This document shows positions 1 through 7,711 of a stretch of 64,000 bases of DNA, piece by piece. This DNA comes from Limnobacter sp. SAORIC-580. GTDB lineage: Bacteria > Pseudomonadota > Gammaproteobacteria > Burkholderiales > Burkholderiaceae_B. The notes under the pieces are model-generated. The model was given only the letters and a program-made list of their open reading frames with translations. It was not told the origin of the DNA and made no database searches. A program made the position numbers and the translations under genes. Every line of letters starts with the position of its first letter. The first letter of the stretch is position 1. The stretch is from assembly GCF_013004065.1 (NCBI RefSeq), contig NZ_CP053084.1, positions 620,001-684,000 on the forward strand, read 5' to 3'.

Positions 1-489
1 CGCCTCGGAAAGGTCTTCAGCGTAATTGGCCAGGTCGGCATAGCTTGCTGTTTCCGACACCAATGAGTATTGAATGATGTTGGTGAAGCCGGGGTTGATT
101 CGTTCAATCTCCAGCTTTTGTATGCCTGCGGGTAGCTGGTCCCGAATGCTGTTGAGTTCACGGTTCACTTCATCGAACTTTTTATCAACATCGACTTCCG
201 CATCAAAACGCACAAACACCACACCGCCACTGTTGCGGGATGTTGAAAGCATTTCTTTCAAGTCGTCCAGGCTGCGCAGGGCATCTTCAATGGGCTTGGC
301 TACCTGTTGTTCCATTTCGCGTGGGTCAGCACCTGGATAAATCACATTGATGCGAAATGCGCTGATGTCGAAATACGGGTCTTCGGTTCTGGGAATGTTT
401 TGATACGCGCTGATGCCAATTGCTGTCAGCAGGAAAAATATCACCAGCGTGAACTGGTAATTCTTGATGGAAAAGTCCGAGAGTTTCAT
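1..489 (-). CDS. RND-family efflux transporter permease, N-terminal part (runs off the window)
   Basis: The visible 163 residues begin MKLSDFSIKNYQFTLVIFFL: a short cytoplasmic start, then the first membrane helix of an inner-membrane RND pump. A stretch typical of the first periplasmic domain follows (PRTEDPYFDISAF, then YPGADPREMEQQV). The PGADPREME motif is characteristic of AcrB/MdtB/CusA-like pumps. The gene lies 5 bp after the periplasmic adaptor gene and is the last visible gene of a tetR-tolC-hlyD-RND operon. It probably exports drugs or other small molecules by proton antiport through the TolC partner. The substrate class cannot be told from this fragment. The protein should be about 1000 residues, so roughly 85 percent lies outside the window. 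Confidence 0.9.
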   Translation of the reverse strand, partial: MKLSDFSIKNYQFTLVIFFLLTAIGISAYQNIPRTEDPYFDISAFRINVIYPGADPREMEQQVAKPIEDALRSLDDLKEMLSTSRNSGGVVFVRFDAEVDVDKKFDEVNRELNSIRDQLPAGIQKLEIERINPGFTNIIQYSLVSETASYADLANYAEDLSEA

Positions 490-494
490 CTGGA

Positions 495-1541
495 TTACTC
501 CTGAACTTTCACGGTTTCACCATCTTGCAGGTAGGCTGCACCTGTGCTCACCACGCGAGTGCCTTCGGGCAGTGCGTCGATTAATGCGATCCGGTCTGCT
601 TGAATAAAGGCCACGGCTACAGTTTGACGTTTCACGGTGTTGTCTGCTTGTACGGTGTAAATCCAGGCGGCTTTGTTGTCGCCCTCGACCACGGCCTCTA
701 TGGGTACATAGCTGCGCATGCCATTGAAGTTGGCGGGTTCAATGCGGGTACGCCCTTGCATGCCCGATAAAAGGTTGATGTTTTCATGGGCACGTGTGTC
801 TACCTCAACCAGCACGCCGTAGGTGCCTGTGGCGGGGTCTGCTGCCTGGCTTAGTTCAATTACTTTTCCGGGCCACTTCACGCCGGGCAGTGCGTCGAAT
901 TGCACCTCGGCCTTGGCACCCAGCTGTATGTGCACGGCTTGCTTGTCAGCCAAACTCGCCTTCATGACAAAGCCGCTGCTTTTGCTACCAAGTAGTAATA
1001 TCGGCTGGCCTGGCGACACCACTTCACCGGTTTGCGCAAAACGCTTCAACACCACGCCATTGGCTTGAGCCTGTATGTCAGCCGTTTGGCTTGCAAACTG
1101 GGCTTGGCTGAGTTGTGCACGTGCAGCTTGTGCAGCAGTTTCCAGGTTGTCGAGTTGTACTTTGGAAATCACTTCCTGATCACGGAGCAATTTGCCACGT
1201 TGCAAGTCGCGTTGGGCTTTTTCAAAGCCCGCGCTGGCTTGGCTCACAGCTGCGTTGACATCTTGTTTGTTCAGCGCAGCCAGCCGCTGGCCTTTCTCCA
1301 CAGTTTCGCCTTCGCGCACATTGATTCGTTCAATCACGCCGCCCACTTTGAAACTCAATCGGGTTTCGTCGCGAAAGGCACCAATTCCAGCCACTTCGAT
1401 CAAGCTGGCTGCAGGGCCACTTTGTACTGTTTCGGTTTTCACCAATCGGTATTCCACTGCGGGTGCTTCCTCGGGGGTGGCTGGGCCACAGGCTGCCAGA
1501 ACCAACAAGGAGAGGGTTGAAATTACGAGTACGGGTTTCAT
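495..1541 (-). CDS. RND efflux periplasmic adaptor (HlyD/AcrA family) lipoprotein
   Basis: A 348-residue membrane-fusion protein linking an inner-membrane RND pump to the TolC-type channel. It starts with a lipoprotein signal (MKPVLVISTLSLLVLAACG, lipobox LAAC). The biotinyl-lipoyl half-motif FKVGGVIERINVREGETVEKG follows near residue 65, then a coiled-coil hairpin rich in Ala/Gln, a second lipoyl half and beta-barrel domains. The ATG at 1541 was chosen because it has a strong AAGGAG site; a longer TTG-initiated reading adds 19 residues with no ribosome site. The ATG overlaps the stop of the upstream tolC-like gene (ATGA), which indicates translational coupling. Confidence 0.9.
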   Translation of the reverse strand: MKPVLVISTLSLLVLAACGPATPEEAPAVEYRLVKTETVQSGPAASLIEVAGIGAFRDETRLSFKVGGVIERINVREGETVEKGQRLAALNKQDVNAAVSQASAGFEKAQRDLQRGKLLRDQEVISKVQLDNLETAAQAARAQLSQAQFASQTADIQAQANGVVLKRFAQTGEVVSPGQPILLLGSKSSGFVMKASLADKQAVHIQLGAKAEVQFDALPGVKWPGKVIELSQAADPATGTYGVLVEVDTRAHENINLLSGMQGRTRIEPANFNGMRSYVPIEAVVEGDNKAAWIYTVQADNTVKRQTVAVAFIQADRIALIDALPEGTRVVSTGAAYLQDGETVKVQE

Positions 1542-3001
1542 GGTTGAGCTCCTTCCTGTGGGCTTGGCTCGGGAATGTTTCGGTTGTTGTACTGCCAAAC
1601 AGCATGGTCAATTCGGGCCTGGTACACGGCAGTCACCAAGCCCAAACGTGCGCGTGTTGCACTTTGTTCGGCACTTAAAAATTCAACTTGAGTGGTTTCG
1701 CCAGCGTCGCGTTTGCGTTCATTGATTCGCAGGCTTTCCTCGGATGCAGCCTGTTGGGCCATGCGCGCCTGGATGCTGTCTAGCGACACCAGCAAATTTT
1801 CCCTGGCTTGCAATTTGGCCAGTTGAAGTTGCCGGTTCACTTGCCGCGCGCGGGCCTCCAGTGCCCGCACCTGTGCCTGGCTGCGTGCTACTTCACTGCT
1901 GCGAATTCCGGCGTCTGCCAGAGTCCAGTTCAACACCACCGATGCGCTGGCAAATCCGGTGTTGGGGCCGGTGTTGTAGTCGCGTCCCTGATAGCCGCCT
2001 TCGATGGAATAGCCCAGTGTGGGCTTGTAAGTTGCGCGGCTGGCATCCAGTTGGGCGCGTTGGGCGGCCAGGCTGCGTTCAAGCCGGGTGAGGGCTGGCG
2101 CTGGAGTGTTGCCCTGCGTTTTCGGGGTGAGCTCATCCAGCAGTGTTTGAATGGCACTGGGGTTCAGCTCCTCTTGCGGCAGTTCTACTGCGCTGTCGTT
2201 TGGGGCATAGCGCAGCAGGTTGAAATACTCTTTGGCCAGCAAGGCCTGCGTTTGGGCTTGGCGCAAGGCCACCTGAATTTCAAGTGTTTCCGCTTCGGCA
2301 CGTTTCGGTGCATCCAGGGTGGTTTCCCCGGCCTTGTACAGCACTGTGTTGATTCGTTCGTTTTCTTTCAGCGTTCGCAAGCTGGCCTCAAGAATGGTAA
2401 TTCTGGCCTTGGCCTGTGCGTATTGCCAGTAGGCGGTGTGCAGGTCGCGAACCAGCTCCTCTTTCACTTGCAGCTGTGCGGCCTCTTGTGCACCCACTGC
2501 TTGGGTTTGTGCTTGCAGTTGCTGGTCCAGAACAGGTTCGTAAATTGGGCCGCGCACAATTAGCCGGGTGTCTTGTTCAGTGGGGCGGAGCAGTGGAATG
2601 GACTGGTTTTCTACGGTCGGAAAGCGAGCTGCTTGCCCGGCGGCAACGGCCTGTGCATTCAATGTTGCGTACACGGGGTTGAGTAAATCGCCTGCCGGGA
2701 AATCGATGGTGCGACCACCTTCGGCCACACTTGCGCGCGCCTGCAATGCAAGGCTGGGATAAAAGCGCGCACGCAAATTTTCAAGTCGCTGACGTTCAGC
2801 CTCCACTTCAAAGCTGGCCTGCGCCAAAGCGGGGTTATTGGACATGGCTTGGCTCAAGTAGTCGTCAAGCGGGGTGCCCGCTTGACTGGGCTGTTGAACT
2901 TGAAAAGCCATCAACAGCAATGCAGCCATTAGACGCCTGTCAAATAAAAGGTAAAAAAAAGCGCCCCTGTTGCGGGCGCCTGTGCGACTTTGCTTGATCA
3001 T
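1538..3001 (-). CDS. TolC-family outer membrane efflux channel
   Basis: A 487-residue outer membrane factor. It has an Arg-rich, hydrophobic N-terminal signal (FFYLLFDRRLMAALLLMAF). Two long alpha-helical repeats follow with the TolC hallmarks: LDDYLSQAMSNNPALAQASFE near the start, and a second repeat around RSLAAQRAQLDASRATYKPT. It should trimerise into the exit duct for the adaptor and RND pump encoded next. The ATG at 3001 overlaps the tetR stop codon (ATGA) and was chosen for that coupling. A start further in, just before the hydrophobic core, is possible. Confidence 0.88.
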   Translation of the reverse strand: MIKQSRTGARNRGAFFYLLFDRRLMAALLLMAFQVQQPSQAGTPLDDYLSQAMSNNPALAQASFEVEAERQRLENLRARFYPSLALQARASVAEGGRTIDFPAGDLLNPVYATLNAQAVAAGQAARFPTVENQSIPLLRPTEQDTRLIVRGPIYEPVLDQQLQAQTQAVGAQEAAQLQVKEELVRDLHTAYWQYAQAKARITILEASLRTLKENERINTVLYKAGETTLDAPKRAEAETLEIQVALRQAQTQALLAKEYFNLLRYAPNDSAVELPQEELNPSAIQTLLDELTPKTQGNTPAPALTRLERSLAAQRAQLDASRATYKPTLGYSIEGGYQGRDYNTGPNTGFASASVVLNWTLADAGIRSSEVARSQAQVRALEARARQVNRQLQLAKLQARENLLVSLDSIQARMAQQAASEESLRINERKRDAGETTQVEFLSAEQSATRARLGLVTAVYQARIDHAVWQYNNRNIPEPSPQEGAQP

Positions 3002-3663
3002 TTTTTGCCTCCGCCATTGCGGTTGATCAGGGATTGCATGACCAGCTCTACAGCCTGGTTCATGAAAGATTCTTTGCTGATGCCCATGGTGGCCATGAAG
3101 TTGGCCTTGGTTTGCGCCAGCTGAATGGTGCCGTGTGTGAAGCCCCACAAGGTGATCGAAATTTGCATCAGATTGTCCAGGTCGTCTCGCAATGTTTTAT
3201 CTGCCATGCCTTTGGCGAGAGCCAACACGGTTTGTTCGTGAACTTGTTGCCCGGCCTGAATCATTTCCTGTGTTGCTGAGCAGGGATCGTCCAGTGCAAT
3301 TTCATGGTGAGAGGCTTCAAACCTCGACATGGCGGCGAAATGCGTTGGGTACTCCTCTGAAAACTGCATGTAAGCCTGGCCAATCGCCCGAATTTGGTTA
3401 TCACCAGTGGCATGCTGGTTTCGTGCGGCTTCAAACATTTCGCGCAGTATTCGCAAACCCCGCAGGCAAATTGCCAAATGCAGGGCTGCCTTGTCTTTGA
3501 AATACACATACACCAGTGCACGCGAAACCCTCGCTTTGCGTGCTACTTGATCCATAGTGGCTGCGTCAAAGCCTTTTTCAGAAAAAACAAGTTCAGCTGC
3601 GTCGAGAATTTCTTCCCGACGGCGTTCCTTTTCTTCTTCGCGACGTTCGATCACATAGTTCAT
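2998..3663 (-). CDS. TetR/AcrR-family transcriptional repressor of the efflux operon
   Basis: A 221-residue regulator. The N-terminal helix-turn-helix (about residues 15-62) reads EEILDAAELVFSEKGFDAAT, then MDQVARKARVSRALVYVYFK, the classical TetR DNA-binding signature. The C-terminal ligand-binding domain is divergent. It is the first gene of the operon and very likely represses its own transcription: a perfect 7-3-7 palindrome overlaps the -35 box just upstream. Its ligand is unknown but is probably a substrate of the pump. The start codon lies almost at the predicted transcription start, so the mRNA may be leaderless. Confidence 0.9.
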   Translation of the reverse strand: MNYVIERREEEKERRREEILDAAELVFSEKGFDAATMDQVARKARVSRALVYVYFKDKAALHLAICLRGLRILREMFEAARNQHATGDNQIRAIGQAYMQFSEEYPTHFAAMSRFEASHHEIALDDPCSATQEMIQAGQQVHEQTVLALAKGMADKTLRDDLDNLMQISITLWGFTHGTIQLAQTKANFMATMGISKESFMNQAVELVMQSLINRNGGGKK

Positions 3664-3670
3664 GAAATGG

Positions 3671-3701
3671 ATCTTAGTTGAACGATTGACACAATGTCAA
3701 T
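3671..3701 (-). promoter_or_regulatory. Promoter and palindromic operator of the tetR efflux operon
   Basis: Read on the minus strand there is a consensus -35 TTGACA (3700-3695), an 18-bp spacer and a -10 TAAGAT (3676-3671). A perfect inverted repeat, ATTGACA-CAA-TGTCAAT (3685-3701), covers the -35 box. This is the expected position and shape for a TetR-type autorepressor site. Transcription would start close to 3664, next to the tetR ATG. Confidence 0.7.
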
Positions 3702-3813
3702 GGTTTTTTCTTTCCACAGATTGAAACACCGATTTGAATCGATTTACCGAGTTTATTTCCGGCACGGATGGGTGGCTTCGTCAATTAAAGTTAAATCATG
3801 GTGAATTGTTTCT

Positions 3814-4479
3814 GTGAGAAGCGCGGTGGTTAAAAAACTGGAAGGCCTGGAACGGCAAGTGGTGTTTGTAATTGATGATCATCCAATCGTCAGTTTCGGC
3901 TTGGTCGAAATGGTGAAGGATGTGGCACCCCATGCCCGCATTCGCCAGTTTTCTACCTTGAAGGAAGCTGCACGACATGCTGTGGAAGAGTTTCCCGCAT
4001 TGATCATCACAGACTTTCATTTGCGCGATGTCCAAGCCGAGACTTTTATTGGTCTGTTTGAAACGCTGTTCCCTGAAATTCCGGTGCTGATTACTGCAAA
4101 CGACGAGAAAGTGATGGGGCAGTTAAAGCGTCATCAGCTTGAACGGTTTATTGCATTTTCAAAATTCACACCCTTTGCAAAGATGATCGACCTGATTCGA
4201 GTGGGCTTGAGCCAAGCCAATATTGAATTGCTGCAAATGCCGACTTTGTCAAAAGCGCTCACCCACAAACAGGTTGAGGTGCTTGAATTGATTGGGGCCG
4301 GGCATAGCAACAAGGAAATTGCCGTGCTGCTGAAGATCAGTGTGGAAACTGTGAAGGGGCATGTGAAAGACATTCTGGAACGCCTGAAAGCCAAGAACCG
4401 GATGGAGGCTTCGATCATTTACCGCCACACCCAGATTCAAAAACACAGCATGCCAGAACCGAGCTTGCACAATAATTAG
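3814..4479 (+). CDS. LuxR/NarL-type response regulator
   Basis: A 221-residue two-component regulator. The receiver domain (about 15-135) begins VVFVIDDHPIVSFGLVEMV, with the phospho-acceptor Asp67 in IITDFHLRD and the conserved Lys in IAFSKFTP. The C-terminal LuxR helix-turn-helix (about 150-205) contains LTHKQVEVLELIGAGHSNKE and VETVKGHVKDILERL. No kinase gene is adjacent, so the partner is unknown. The gene diverges from the tetR efflux operon. The first in-frame start is the GTG at 3814; another GTG lies at 3826. Neither has a strong ribosome site, so the start is uncertain. Confidence 0.85.
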   Translation: MRSAVVKKLEGLERQVVFVIDDHPIVSFGLVEMVKDVAPHARIRQFSTLKEAARHAVEEFPALIITDFHLRDVQAETFIGLFETLFPEIPVLITANDEKVMGQLKRHQLERFIAFSKFTPFAKMIDLIRVGLSQANIELLQMPTLSKALTHKQVEVLELIGAGHSNKEIAVLLKISVETVKGHVKDILERLKAKNRMEASIIYRHTQIQKHSMPEPSLHNN

Positions 4480-4655
4480 TCAGGCCATCTAATTCCTCAT
4501 GTTTTGAATAGCTTGGACTACTTGTCCACATGCTATCCCCTAGGTTGTGCCCACTTTTTGGGGATATCCACAGAAATCCAGAGTGCTCAATTTCAATCGA
4601 TTCGGTAAACTGCTTACACGCAGTCCAACGTCGTTCTTCCAAAGGAGAATAAGAG

Positions 4656-6005
4656 ATGAGCAGCTCGCCAGAATTAGAAGAGTTCATGAATGGACTGATT
4701 CGCAGAAATCCCGGCGAACCAGAGTTTCACCAGGCAGTGCATGAAGTTGCGCAACACATCATTCCTTTCGTTGCAAAAAATCCGAAGTACGAGGCTGCTC
4801 AAATTTTGCAGCGACTTACCGAGCCCGATCGAATTGTCAGTTTCCGGGTGTGTTGGGAAGACGATCAGGGCAATGTGCGCACGCAACGTGGCTACCGGGT
4901 TCAACACAGCAATGCGATTGGCCCTTACAAAGGGGGTATTCGGTTTCACGACAACGTGACCCAAAGCATTTTGAAATTCCTCGCTTTTGAACAAACTTTC
5001 AAGAACAGCCTGACTGGTTTGCCCATGGGTGGCGGCAAGGGTGGCTCAGACTTCAATCCCAAAGGCAAAAGCGATCGCGAGATCATGCGTTTTTGCCAGG
5101 CCTTCATGACCGAACTTTCCCGCCACATTGGTCCCTTCACCGATGTGCCAGCCGGCGACATTGGTGTTGGGGGGCGGGAGATTTCTTACATGTTTGGCCA
5201 ATACAAAAGAATCCGTAATGAATTCACTGGTGTGCTCACCGGCAAGGGCTTGGCCTTTGGCGGCAGTGAAATTCGAGTAGAGGCAACTGGCTACGGTGTG
5301 GTCTATTTCATGGAAGACATGTTGAGCCACAAAGGTTTGAAGTTTGAGGGCAAGGTGTGTTCAGTCAGTGGCTCTGGCAATGTGGCGCAATATGCAGTCG
5401 AGAAAATTCTGGCGCTGGGCGGCAAAGTGATCACCATGTCCGATTCATCCGGAACACTTCACGACAAAGACGGCATTACGATGGAGAAGCTGGCGCACAT
5501 CAAAGAACTGAAAGAAGTGAAACGGGCCCGCATCAGCGAGTACCTGAACCAGTATCCGAATGCAGAGTTTGTTGCTGACAAACGCCCGTGGCACATACCC
5601 TGCGATCTTGCTTTTCCGTGTGCGACGCAAAATGAAATCAATGCCGAAGAAGCTGCCATGTTGATCAAGAATGGTTGCATGGGCGTGTCTGAAGGTGCGA
5701 ACATGCCTTCTGAAAAAGGGGCAATTGATGCGTTCCAGAAGGCGCGTATTTTGTTTGCGCCATCCAAGGCCGCCAATGCCGGGGGTGTTGCAGTATCAGG
5801 TTTGGAGATGACCCAGAACAGCATGCGCTTGTCCTGGTCACGCGATGAACTGAATCAGCGCCTGCGAACCATCATGAGCGATATTCACAAGCGATGCGTG
5901 AAGTATGGCGCGGAAGAAGACGGTCACATTGATTATCTCAAGGGTGCCAATGTGGGTGGCTTTGTGAAGGTGGCGGATGCCATGCTGGCTTACGGCGTCA
6001 TTTAA
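4656..6005 (+). CDS. gdhA: NADP-specific glutamate dehydrogenase
   Basis: A 449-residue hexameric-type enzyme (E. coli GdhA has 447). It makes glutamate from 2-oxoglutarate and ammonium with NADPH in the cytosol. Substrate-binding and catalytic motifs are complete: GPYKGGIRFHDNVTQS, catalytic Lys128 in PMGGGKGG, and Asp168 in PAGDIGVGGRE. The Rossmann nucleotide site GSGNVAQYA sits near residue 240. The ATG has an AAAGGAG site 9 bases upstream. A strong rho-independent terminator follows, so the gene is probably monocistronic. Its nitrogen role fits the ammonium-releasing cyanase operon 7 kb downstream, though no direct link is seen. Confidence 0.97.
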   Translation: MSSSPELEEFMNGLIRRNPGEPEFHQAVHEVAQHIIPFVAKNPKYEAAQILQRLTEPDRIVSFRVCWEDDQGNVRTQRGYRVQHSNAIGPYKGGIRFHDNVTQSILKFLAFEQTFKNSLTGLPMGGGKGGSDFNPKGKSDREIMRFCQAFMTELSRHIGPFTDVPAGDIGVGGREISYMFGQYKRIRNEFTGVLTGKGLAFGGSEIRVEATGYGVVYFMEDMLSHKGLKFEGKVCSVSGSGNVAQYAVEKILALGGKVITMSDSSGTLHDKDGITMEKLAHIKELKEVKRARISEYLNQYPNAEFVADKRPWHIPCDLAFPCATQNEINAEEAAMLIKNGCMGVSEGANMPSEKGAIDAFQKARILFAPSKAANAGGVAVSGLEMTQNSMRLSWSRDELNQRLRTIMSDIHKRCVKYGAEEDGHIDYLKGANVGGFVKVADAMLAYGVI

Positions 6006-6025
6006 AAGCCCAGTGGTTGGCGCTG

Positions 6026-6064
6026 AAAAGGGGTTGCCAATTGACTGGCGGCCCCTTTTCTTTT
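6026..6064 (+). terminator. Rho-independent terminator after gdhA
   Basis: AAAAGGGG-tt-GCCA, a six-base loop, then TGGC-gg-CCCCTTTT followed by CTTTT. The long stem with a T-rich tail begins 21 bp after the gdhA stop codon. Confidence 0.8.
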
Positions 6065-6105
6065 GGTAGCATGGCTAATCATTTTCTTGAAAAGAAGCCG
6101 ACACC

Positions 6106-6810
6106 ATGAACGTTCTGATTGTGCATGCACACCCCGAGCCCCAATCATTCTGCACTGCAATGATGAAGCGCATGCAAAACCGTTTTGAAGAGCAGGGCCA
6201 CACGGTGACCGTGTCAGATTTATACGCCAAGCAATTCAACCCAGTGGCCAGTGCCACTGATTTCGCTGAACGCAGCAATCCGGATTACCTAGTATACGCC
6301 CTTGAACAACGGCATGCCCAGAAAAACAATACCTTGCCAGACGACATTGCCTCCGAACTAGAGTTGCTGAGGCAATGCGACTTGCTAGTGCTGAATTTTC
6401 CGTTGTACTGGTTTTCCTTGCCTGCAATTTTGAAGGGCTGGATTGACCGGGTATTTTTGTCGGGCGTGGTTTATGGCGGCCGGAATTTTTACGACCGTGG
6501 TTTGATGAAGGGCAAACAGGCCTGGCTTACTTTCACACTGGGTGGGCGTGAACACATGTTTGGCGATGACGCCATTCACGGTGATTTGAATACCATGTTG
6601 CGCCCTGTGTTGCGCGGCAGTTTGGGCTATGCCGGCTTTGATGTGCTGGAACCTTTTGCCGCCTACCATGTGCCTTACATCACACAAGAAGCCCGTGTTG
6701 AAATGCTTGAGCAGCTCGATGTTGCAGTGAACACACTGGCTTCACGCCAGCGGGTTTCATATCCCAGTCTGGACAATTTTGATCCGCAAATGAATCCACT
6801 CGGAAAATAA
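6106..6810 (+). CDS. NAD(P)H dehydrogenase (quinone)-family flavoprotein
   Basis: A 234-residue flavodoxin-fold protein of the NQO1/MdaB/KefF family. It opens with NVLIVHAHPEPQSFCTAMM, the FMN/FAD phosphate-binding start of the family. LVLNFPLYWFSLPAILKGW and IDRVFLSGVVYG follow around residues 95-120, and the flavin-binding segment LTFTLGGREHMFG around 140. Such enzymes carry out two-electron reduction of quinones or similar acceptors in the cytoplasm, using NAD(P)H. The physiological acceptor cannot be named. It lies alone between two terminators. The protein appears complete. Confidence 0.85.
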   Translation: MNVLIVHAHPEPQSFCTAMMKRMQNRFEEQGHTVTVSDLYAKQFNPVASATDFAERSNPDYLVYALEQRHAQKNNTLPDDIASELELLRQCDLLVLNFPLYWFSLPAILKGWIDRVFLSGVVYGGRNFYDRGLMKGKQAWLTFTLGGREHMFGDDAIHGDLNTMLRPVLRGSLGYAGFDVLEPFAAYHVPYITQEARVEMLEQLDVAVNTLASRQRVSYPSLDNFDPQMNPLGK

Positions 6811-6841
6811 AAAACCCGCAGTGCTCTCGCACAACGGGTTT
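6803..6841 (-). terminator. Rho-independent terminator of the H1-like gene
   Basis: On the minus strand AAACCCG...CGGGTTT forms the outer stem and GTGC-gaga-GCAC the inner stem. The run TTTTTTATTTTC follows. It lies about 70 bp beyond the stop codon of the leftward H1-like gene and abuts the end of the rightward flavoprotein gene. Confidence 0.65.
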
Positions 6842-6858
6842 CAATCAAGTCTACAGAA

Positions 6859-6878
6859 GACCTTTCATACGAAAGGTC
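6859..6878. other. Perfect 8-bp hairpin GACCTTTC-ATAC-GAAAGGTC
   Basis: A flawless inverted repeat with a tetranucleotide loop, in the 3' untranslated region of the H1-like gene. It has no T-run on either strand, so it is not a classical terminator. It may protect the 3' end of the transcript or bind a protein. Confidence 0.5.
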
Positions 6879-6912
6879 GTGTAGCGGTCTTATTATTTTT
6901 GCTATTTCTGGA

Positions 6913-7482
6913 TTACTTCATGCCCAGTTGCTTTTTGATCTTGGCGATCACGTCAGTTTGAACTGACTTGACCATGCCCTTGACTTGTTTTTCAAGGTCC
7001 TTGATCTGCTTCTGAACATCGCTCAACAATTTCTTGCGATCAGTTGCGCTGAACACTGACTTGGCTGCTGCGGCCTTGGCCTTGGCGGCTGGCTTTGCTT
7101 TGGCCACAGTTTTCTTTGCTTTGGCTGCAGCATTCGCTACGCTGGCAGTGGCTGCCTTGGCGCGTGATGTTGCTGGCTTTTTCGCTGCAGGTTTTGCAGC
7201 AGCTGGTTTCTTGGCGGCAGCTGGTTTTTTGGCAGCAGCTGGTTTAGCAGCGGCAGGCTTTTTTGCAGCAGCTGGTTTGGCGGCTGGTTTTTTTGCAGCG
7301 GCTGGTTTAGCAGCAGCTGGTTTTTTCGCGGCAGCGGGTTTTGCTGCTGCTGGTTTTTTCGCTGCTGCTGGTTTTGCAGCGGCTGGTTTTTTAGCAGCGG
7401 GTTTTCTTGCTGCTGGTTTTTTTGGAGCTGGGGTTGCTTTGCTTGCCTCGGCTTCGACTGGCTTTTGATCTGTTGTAACCAT
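6913..7482 (-). CDS. Histone H1-like Ala/Lys/Pro-rich DNA-binding protein
   Basis: A 189-residue, extremely basic protein. Residues 15-110 are built from repeats of the type AAAKKPAAAKP, like the C-terminal tail of histone H1, Bordetella BpH1 and AlgP. Residues 145-189 form a different, probably helical segment (KKLLSDVQKQIKDLEKQVKG, ending KIKKQLGMK). It is likely a nucleoid-associated protein that binds DNA through its tail. The repeats are prone to slippage, so length may vary between strains. TAAGGAAGG upstream of the ATG serves as ribosome site. The gene diverges from the PAS kinase gene across a 229-bp AT-rich region. Confidence 0.85.
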   Translation of the reverse strand: MVTTDQKPVEAEASKATPAPKKPAARKPAAKKPAAAKPAAAKKPAAAKPAAAKKPAAAKPAAAKKPAAKPAAAKKPAAAKPAAAKKPAAAKKPAAAKPAAKKPATSRAKAATASVANAAAKAKKTVAKAKPAAKAKAAAAKSVFSATDRKKLLSDVQKQIKDLEKQVKGMVKSVQTDVIAKIKKQLGMK

Positions 7483-7711
7483 GTTGTGTAACCTTCCTTA
7501 AACGGTGTGGTGAGTTATGTGTACATCAAATTTTATTAACTGAAAAGCTTTTTTCATCAATACATGATCAACAACCCGTTTGTGTGTAAATTTCAATAAA
7601 TTTTGTCGTTTTTTTTTCGCACCACTCGCGTGCAAATTTTCAAAAACTTTTTGAATTTTATTGGCATTGCTCTTGCTAGTTTGATGTTGATTCAACTTCA
7701 GGTGCACTGCC

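Noticed and set aside
1463..1598. Longer TTG-initiated form of the HlyD-type adaptor
   Set aside because: It would add 19 polar residues before a good lipoprotein signal; the internal ATG at 1541 has a strong ribosome site and ATGA coupling.
6859..6878. Terminator for the flavoprotein gene
   Set aside because: The hairpin is perfect but has no T-run on either strand, and the clear terminator lies at 6803-6841.
7034..7468. 144-residue Ala/Gly/Phe-rich protein on the plus strand
   Set aside because: It is the antisense image of the Ala/Lys/Pro repeats of the H1-like gene.
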